Shown piece by piece: positions 58,204-64,000 of a stretch of 64,000 nt of DNA. Positions within the stretch are counted from its first letter, which is position 1. Every line of letters starts with the position of its first letter. The notes below the pieces were generated by a model that did not search any database, had not been told where the DNA came from, and saw only the letters and a program-made list of their open reading frames with translations. The position numbers and the translations under genes are program-made. The DNA lies in NCBI GenBank assembly GCA_004172935.1, contig SDZD01000012.1:62001-126000 (forward strand). Reading direction: 5' to 3'. Origin of the DNA: a bacterium. Its GTDB lineage: Bacteria; Armatimonadota; Abditibacteriia; Abditibacteriales; Abditibacteriaceae.

Positions 58204-58394
58204 CTTACCGACAATGAGTGGCGTGATGGAAGAGACACCACATTTCCAACGGATTTCGTGTGGTGCTTGCCCACAAGCTCAATCAGAATCGACGCGATCC
58301 ATTACGCTCGCTAAACGCATGGTTCCTCGCAAAGGAACTCGCGCATAAACAACACACTTTCGTCCCTATTTTGGAACGAAAATATTTAGAAATC

Positions 58395-59153
58395 ATGCAG
58401 TCATTTAAATCTCGCAAAGCTTTCACATTGATAGAATTGTTGGTAGTTATCGCTATCATCGCTATCTTGGCCGCCATTTTGTTCCCAGTTTTTGCCCGCG
58501 CTCGCGAAAATGCGCGCAAAGCTTCCTGCATGAGCAACATGAAGCAAATCGGTCTGGGCATCATGCAGTACACCCAGGACTACGACGAAAGGTTTCCGCA
58601 GCGCTATTATGGCGACGCAGGGGTTAGGCAACAGGCCAACACATGGCGTCGCAACATTTTCCCCTACGTCAAAAGCACCCAGTTGTTTTCCTGCCCTTCT
58701 AATACCAACAACACAATCGTCGCAGACGACAGCACTCCCGCTAACTTAGCGGCGGCAGGTTTACCCGCCGATTCGCCGATCTTCTATCGTTCCTACGCGA
58801 TTAACGGCGCCAACACCTTCGGTGGAACCCCGCCCTCGGAATACATCGTTGGGGCATCGCTTTCTCAGATTCCCATGACCTCGGAAACCATCCTGGTTGC
58901 CGAGCATTCCCAGGGTCGTGCTTACACTGGAGACATGGCCAATGACACAAGTTGGGGCGACCCAGCTTATGTGTTCAAAGGTCACCTGAACTTTTGTAAC
59001 TTCCTGTTCTGCGACGGTCACGTCAAAGCGATGAAGCCCTTGGCGACAGCCACTCCCAAGAATCTGTGGAGTGGTGAAGATGATGGTGCAATTACCACCA
59101 ATCCTGCTTTGCTCCGGATCAACTACTGGCAAGGATTGGTCGACAAATCATAA
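58395..59153 (+). CDS. DUF1559 / H-X9-DG pseudopilin-like protein
   Basis: [71 protein letters not shown] at 58395 preferred over track start 58260. Confidence 0.94.
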   Translation: MQSFKSRKAFTLIELLVVIAIIAILAAILFPVFARARENARKASCMSNMKQIGLGIMQYTQDYDERFPQRYYGDAGVRQQANTWRRNIFPYVKSTQLFSCPSNTNNTIVADDSTPANLAAAGLPADSPIFYRSYAINGANTFGGTPPSEYIVGASLSQIPMTSETILVAEHSQGRAYTGDMANDTSWGDPAYVFKGHLNFCNFLFCDGHVKAMKPLATATPKNLWSGEDDGAITTNPALLRINYWQGLVDKS

Positions 59154-59198
59154 GTCCAAAACGGTGACGGCCTAAACGGCTCAACCAGACACCGCAAC

Positions 59199-59236
59199 CA
59201 AATACGCAAGTTCTACTGATAGAACTTGCGTATTTG
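59199..59236. terminator. long hairpin downstream of pseudopilin
   Basis: CAAATACGCAAGTTCT-actgat-AGAACTTGCGTATTTG, 16-bp perfect arms. Confidence 0.7.
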
Positions 59237-59452
59237 CGTTTGTGACAGTAACGTTCTTCACCAGAAAATATTTTTCCGGAGCCATTTCTTCTTCAGGGCG
59301 TTTGACGAGCGTAAGCAGGGACAGGTAAGAGCCTTCGTGGAAGTCGAAATTGGCGAGTTGGTTGTCCAAGTCTTCAAGAGCAAGCCGAATCCAAGAAGTC
59401 CACATTCAGAGTAAGACTGGCATAGACCTTGGTTCTCCTCTGGTTACGTATC

Positions 59453-61057
59453 ATGCCCGCTACTCGTCATCCACTCCACCTCGCCACCTTTCGCAATTCC
59501 TTCGTTGAAGAACTACCGGGGGAAATCGCGCCTCATAATCGCCCACGTCAAGTGCCGGGTTGTTGCTATTCCCGAATCGAACCCACTCCCGTATCTTCTT
59601 CTCAGTTACTCGCATGGTCGGATGATCTGGCCGACTTTTTAGCGTTGGAGCAACCGCAAGAGCGAGACGAAACCGTGGACGCACTGGGCGGCAACCTCAT
59701 TACATCCACCATGAAGCCGTTTGCTGCCCGCTACGGGGGGCACCAGTTTGGAAGTTGGGCCGGGCAACTGGGCGATGGCCGCGCCATCACTCTGGGCGAA
59801 CTGGAAGCCAGCGATGGATCGTGGTGGGAGCTTCAGTTGAAGGGAGCCGGACCCACTCCCTATTCGCGCCGCGCCGATGGGCGAGCTGTACTGCGCTCAT
59901 CGCTTCGCGAGTTCCTGTGCAGCGAAGCCATGCACGCTCTGGGCGTGCCAACTACGCGGGCGCTCAGTCTCGTGGGAACAGCTGATATGGTTGTGCGCGA
60001 CATGTTCTACGACGGCAATGCACGTCCCGAAAAAGGCGCTATAGTCGCTCGTGTCGCCCCTTCTTTTATCCGCTTCGGCAATTTCGAGATGATGGCAGCA
60101 GCCGGAGAAGATCGCAATCTGCGCGCTCTGGCCGATTACACCATCCGCCACCTCTACCCGGAACTGGGCGAGCCTTCCAACGCGGTCTATGTGCAATGGT
60201 TCGAAGAGGTTTGTCGGCGCACTGCGGTTATGATCGCGCACTGGATGACGGTGGGCTTCGTTCATGGCGTGATGAACACCGATAACATGTCTATTTTGGG
60301 ACTGACCATCGACTACGGCCCCTACGGGTGGCTCGAACCCTACGAACCGCAGTGGACGCCCAACACCACCGACTTTGGTCAGAGACGCTATGCCTTCGGG
60401 CAGCAACCGCGCGTGGCGCTATGGAATCTGGCGATGTTGGGAAGCGCGCTTATCCCCCTCGTCTCGAAGAAGGAGGAGTTGGAAGGCGCCCTCGAACTTT
60501 ACCGGAGTACCTATTTTGAGGCTTACCACGCGATGATGCTGCAAAAGTTGGGATTAACTCCTCTTCACCAAGAGGGCGATGCAAGTCTCATCGAAGACCT
60601 TACCCAAAGCCTCGTCGAGTCGGAGATGGACATGACGCGCTTCTTTCGGAAGTTGAGTTCCCTAACGCCTGAGTTGGCCGAGGGCCAAGGCGGCGAGAAT
60701 TTGCTGCTGCAACAATTGATCGAGGACGCCTCTTACGCAGAGTTATCAGCGGAAGCCCACCCCCATCTACAACAGTGGTTTGGCAACTATGCCCTCAGGC
60801 TGCGAAAGGAAGCAGCCAATCCCGAACTGATTCAACAGGGGATGTTTGGTGTGAATCCCAAATATGTGCTGCGCAATTATCTGGCACAGCAAGCCATTGA
60901 CGGGGTGGAAACGGGTGATCTATCGCTCTTGGAAACTCTGATGCGGGTACTCCGAACGCCCTTCACCGAACATCCAGAGCAGGAGTCGCTGGCCGCCAAA
61001 AGACCAGAGTGGGCACGCAACAAGCCGGGATGTGCCACGCTTTCATGCAGTTCCTGA
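59453..61057 (+). CDS. selO: SelO/YdiU family protein adenylyltransferase
   Basis: FAARYGGHQFGSWAGQLGDGRAITLGE...LQLKGAGPTPYSRRADGRAVLRSSLREFLCSEAMHALGVPTTRAL; C-term CATLSCSS. ATG at 59453 fits the family N-terminus. Confidence 0.95.
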   Translation: MPATRHPLHLATFRNSFVEELPGEIAPHNRPRQVPGCCYSRIEPTPVSSSQLLAWSDDLADFLALEQPQERDETVDALGGNLITSTMKPFAARYGGHQFGSWAGQLGDGRAITLGELEASDGSWWELQLKGAGPTPYSRRADGRAVLRSSLREFLCSEAMHALGVPTTRALSLVGTADMVVRDMFYDGNARPEKGAIVARVAPSFIRFGNFEMMAAAGEDRNLRALADYTIRHLYPELGEPSNAVYVQWFEEVCRRTAVMIAHWMTVGFVHGVMNTDNMSILGLTIDYGPYGWLEPYEPQWTPNTTDFGQRRYAFGQQPRVALWNLAMLGSALIPLVSKKEELEGALELYRSTYFEAYHAMMLQKLGLTPLHQEGDASLIEDLTQSLVESEMDMTRFFRKLSSLTPELAEGQGGENLLLQQLIEDASYAELSAEAHPHLQQWFGNYALRLRKEAANPELIQQGMFGVNPKYVLRNYLAQQAIDGVETGDLSLLETLMRVLRTPFTEHPEQESLAAKRPEWARNKPGCATLSCSS

Positions 61058-61251
61058 AACCAGCATAGTATCAATGTGTGAGCATGTGTCTACTCGGCCC
61101 GGCAGCAAACCCATAAACAAGACTGTGCCAGCGCTCCACTCCCATTGAGTACAAACTTACTTTCTGACGAACATTTGGGGCGCTACCTCAACCTAGGTTT
61201 GAAAAATGTTGAGCTGTTGCTCTTTTACGTGTTCAACACATCTACGAAAGT

Positions 61252-62388
61252 ATGGACAAAAAAATCAATTATATTGCTCCCAAAAACCATTACGAGATTT
61301 TGGATGGTCTACGCGGTGTTGCCGCCATTATGGTAGTAGCCTTTCATGTTTTTGAGAGTCTTAATGGTGGCGACCGTTTCAAACAGATCATCAATCATGG
61401 CTATCTAGCAGTTGATTTTTTCTTTCTTCTGTCGGGCTTTGTGGTTGCTTATGCCTATGATGACCGTTGGCAGAAGATGACTGTTTCCCAATTCTTCAAG
61501 CGCCGTTTGATCCGTCTACAACCTATGGTTGTGATGGGTTCGATTATTGGCGCCATCTTTTTCTACTTTCAGACATGCAGCGTTTTTCCACTCATCAATC
61601 AAACACCAGTTTGGAAAATGCTGATGATGATGGTGATTGGTTTCACTTTAATCCCCGTCCCAATTTCGATGGACATTCGCGGCTGGCAGGAAATGCATCC
61701 GCTGAATGGGCCGGCATGGTCGCTCCTTTTCGAGTATCTAGCCAATATTCTCTATGCCCTTTTTGTGCGCAAGTTTTCTAAACCCGTTTTAGCGGCTTTA
61801 GTTTTTTTGTTTGCCTGCCTACTCACTCAGTATCTGGTTATGGGGCCACAGGGTGATATGATCGGCGGCTGGAGCATCGACCCCGTTCAATTGCGAATCG
61901 GTTTTACGCGGATGCTGTTTCCGTTTTTTGCCGGCGTGTTGCTTTCGCGCTATGGCAAATTAATCAAGGTACAGGGAGCCTTCTGGATTTGTAGTTTGCT
62001 CCTGATCGCCAGCTTTTCTGCTCCGAGGTTTGGCGGTCACGAACATCTCTGGATCAATGGTTTGTATGAGGCATTTTGCATCGTTATTCTCTTTCCCATC
62101 ATCGTTTCAATCGGCGCTGGCAATGATTTGAATGGAAAATACTCGGCAAAGACAAATAAGTTTCTAGGGGAACTTTCCTACCCTCTCTACATCACACACT
62201 ATCCACTTATTTATATGTATTTTGCCTGGGTAACCAACAACAAAATCACTCTTTCGAATGGCCTGGGGGTTGGGCTTATGCTGTTAGTTGTTGCCATTAT
62301 CATCGCCTACATCTGCCTTGAATTCTATGATAAGCCTGTGCGTAATTGGCTGACAAAAAGGTATTTGATGAGATACAGTAAAGGCTGA
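61252..62388 (+). CDS. acyltransferase family 3 (OafA-like) membrane protein
   Basis: HYEILDGLRGVAAIMVVAFHVFESLNG...GYLAVDFFFLLSGFVVAYAYDDRW; multi-TM. Confidence 0.92.
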   Translation: MDKKINYIAPKNHYEILDGLRGVAAIMVVAFHVFESLNGGDRFKQIINHGYLAVDFFFLLSGFVVAYAYDDRWQKMTVSQFFKRRLIRLQPMVVMGSIIGAIFFYFQTCSVFPLINQTPVWKMLMMMVIGFTLIPVPISMDIRGWQEMHPLNGPAWSLLFEYLANILYALFVRKFSKPVLAALVFLFACLLTQYLVMGPQGDMIGGWSIDPVQLRIGFTRMLFPFFAGVLLSRYGKLIKVQGAFWICSLLLIASFSAPRFGGHEHLWINGLYEAFCIVILFPIIVSIGAGNDLNGKYSAKTNKFLGELSYPLYITHYPLIYMYFAWVTNNKITLSNGLGVGLMLLVVAIIIAYICLEFYDKPVRNWLTKRYLMRYSKG

Positions 62389-62553
62389 TTGATTTTGCAA
62401 CCAATATTAGCCTTATTCACCTGAGTCCGTTTGAAAAGTGGTTAGGATTAACATGGCTCCAGTCGATTGAGCATCAGGGGCGCTGTGCGCGCTGGATGAC
62501 GAGTTTTTTACTTCTGGGATCTTTTATATACCGACTCCAAGGAAAATAGGTGG

Positions 62554-63879
62554 GTGGAAATTCAACTAACCCGCGAGGCTCGCGGGCATATTCTCACTAA
62601 TGCGAACGTGTGGTCGCCCGATAGTCAGTGGATTGTTTATGATGTGCGCTCGGATACGGAAGGCGTTAATTTCGATAGCGACAGCATCGAGATGGTGAAT
62701 GTTAGTAGTGGCGAAGTGCGGCGGTTGTACACAGCGCGCAATGGGGCGAAATGCGGGGTGGTGACTTTTAATCCTCGCCGATTCCGGGTGGCTTTTATTC
62801 TGGGGCCGGAGAATCCGACGAAAGATTGGTCGTATGGGCCATCGCATCGGCAGGGGGTAATGGTGGATGTAGCGCGACCTGAATTAGCGGTCAATTTGGA
62901 TGCTCGTGATTTGACGCCTCCACTAACTGCGGGGGCATTGCGTGGCGGGTCGCATGTGCATGTTTGGAGTCCCGATGGGCGTTGGTTGAGTTTCACCTAC
63001 AACGATGCCCTACTCGACCAATTCGTGGAAGAAACGGAGGGGCATGATTGCGATTTGCGCAATGTCGGGGTGAGCGCGGCTCAGAAGAAAGTTCGGGTTT
63101 CGGAGGAACATGGGCGCAACCATGATGGGGCACTATTTTCGGTGTTGGCAACGCGCACGACTGCGCGGCCCAAACCGGGTTCGGACGAGATAAAGCGGGC
63201 TTTTGAGGAGAGTTGGGTTGGAAATGAGGGGTATGTGAAGCGCGATGGCACACGGCAAAAACGGGCATTGGCTTTTCAGGGGGAAGTGGTCACCAGCGCA
63301 GGTAAAACCATTTCGGAAGTGTTCATCGTTGATTTGCCGGATGATTTAACTCGCGCCTCGGCAGATGGGCCATTACAGGGCACACCAACTAAACGGCCAC
63401 TTCCGCCGTTGGGGACGCAGCAACGCCGCCTGACTTATAGCGAGAATCGGGTGTTTCCCGGCATTCAGGGCGCGCGTCACTGGTTGCGGTCTTCGCCTGA
63501 TGGCGAACAGATCGGCTTTTTGATGCGTGATGATACGGGAACTGTGCAGTTGTGGACGGTTTCGCCCAATGGGGGAATGCCACGGCAAATCACGCGCGAT
63601 GTATGGGATGTGGCGTCGGCATTTAGCTGGGATTACAGTGGTCACGTTGTGAGTTATGTCGCCGACAATAGTGTGTTCATGGTTGAAGTTGCAACAGGGG
63701 AAAGCACTCGCCTGACGGAGCGCTCGTCGGATAGTGAGGCGCCGTTGGCATTGGCTTGCGTGTTCTCACCGGATGGAAAACGCATCGCGTTCTTGCGACG
63801 TGTGGCACATTCAACTGAAGAGGGGGCAGCGTACTTCAATCAGATTTTCGTGGTCGATTTGCCAGAGTCGTTGTTTTAG
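62554..63879 (+). CDS. DUF3748/TolB-like beta-propeller protein
   Basis: GHILTNANVWSPDSQWIVYDVRSD...GGSHVHVWSPDGRWLSFTYNDALL; GTG start. Confidence 0.82.
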   Translation: MEIQLTREARGHILTNANVWSPDSQWIVYDVRSDTEGVNFDSDSIEMVNVSSGEVRRLYTARNGAKCGVVTFNPRRFRVAFILGPENPTKDWSYGPSHRQGVMVDVARPELAVNLDARDLTPPLTAGALRGGSHVHVWSPDGRWLSFTYNDALLDQFVEETEGHDCDLRNVGVSAAQKKVRVSEEHGRNHDGALFSVLATRTTARPKPGSDEIKRAFEESWVGNEGYVKRDGTRQKRALAFQGEVVTSAGKTISEVFIVDLPDDLTRASADGPLQGTPTKRPLPPLGTQQRRLTYSENRVFPGIQGARHWLRSSPDGEQIGFLMRDDTGTVQLWTVSPNGGMPRQITRDVWDVASAFSWDYSGHVVSYVADNSVFMVEVATGESTRLTERSSDSEAPLALACVFSPDGKRIAFLRRVAHSTEEGAAYFNQIFVVDLPESLF

Positions 63880-64000
63880 CCGCGAATTTGTTGGAGGCGG
63901 GCGTTTAGTTGCGCGACTTTTTCGGGATTGGCTTCGGCGACATCATTTTTTTCGGCGGGGTCAGCAGTAAGGTCATACAGTTGGGGCTTAGCGTTATTGG
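63876..64000 (-). CDS. C-terminal end of a sulfatase (truncated at right edge)
   Basis: Minus-strand NNAKPQLYDLTADPAEKNDVAEANPEKVAQLNARLQQIRG* matches the arylsulfatase C-terminal 'LYDLxxDPxExxNxA' signature. Confidence 0.75.
   Translation of the reverse strand, partial: NNAKPQLYDLTADPAEKNDVAEANPEKVAQLNARLQQIRG

Noticed and set aside
59181-59405. 74-aa minus-strand ORF upstream of selO
   Set aside because: Translation is moderately protein-like but it overlaps a strong terminator hairpin and has no recognisable family; not enough support.
1-64000. CRISPR arrays, tRNA/rRNA genes, prophage
   Set aside because: No regularly spaced repeats, no cloverleaf or rRNA signature and no phage structural genes seen by eye; tRNAscan-SE and Infernal would be needed to exclude small RNAs.

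Overview
The window is bacterial, of moderate GC, and probably from an Armatimonadota- or Abditibacteriota-like diderm. That placement is an inference from the H-X9-DG pseudopilin expansion; no 16S gene is present. Main contents: (1) four separate copies of a carbohydrate module in which a LacI-type or GntR/LacI-hybrid regulator sits beside a DUF1559/H-X9-DG pseudopilin, usually with a secreted CAZyme or beta-helix protein (about 1-5 kb, 20-24.4 kb, 28-31.5 kb, 56.7-59.2 kb). (2) A complete nitrate assimilation cluster on the minus strand (5.6-18.6 kb): NirA, a CysJ-like flavoprotein fused to an Fe-S domain, NrtA, NrtB, an NrtC-type ATPase/SBP fusion, a porin, a Mo nitrate reductase and a NirB/NasB-like FAD protein. 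A same-strand sigma factor with an unrecognised C-terminal domain lies just upstream. (3) A SusC/D-free glycan degradation locus (44.9-56.3 kb: AraC, GH78, GH92-malectin, GH106, GH99-like). (4) Two divergent TetR/oxidoreductase pairs, each with paired palindromic operators. (5) An SPFH gene pair and a tandem pair of small paralogues. (6) A gene graveyard plus an intact IS with 19-bp perfect TIRs (42.4-44.6 kb), and an IS5-type transposase fragment fused in frame to a LacI regulator. The best candidate for an undescribed system is the repeated regulator/pseudopilin/CAZyme module, whose promoters share a -35/-10 architecture and operator half-sites. No tRNA, rRNA or CRISPR was found by eye.
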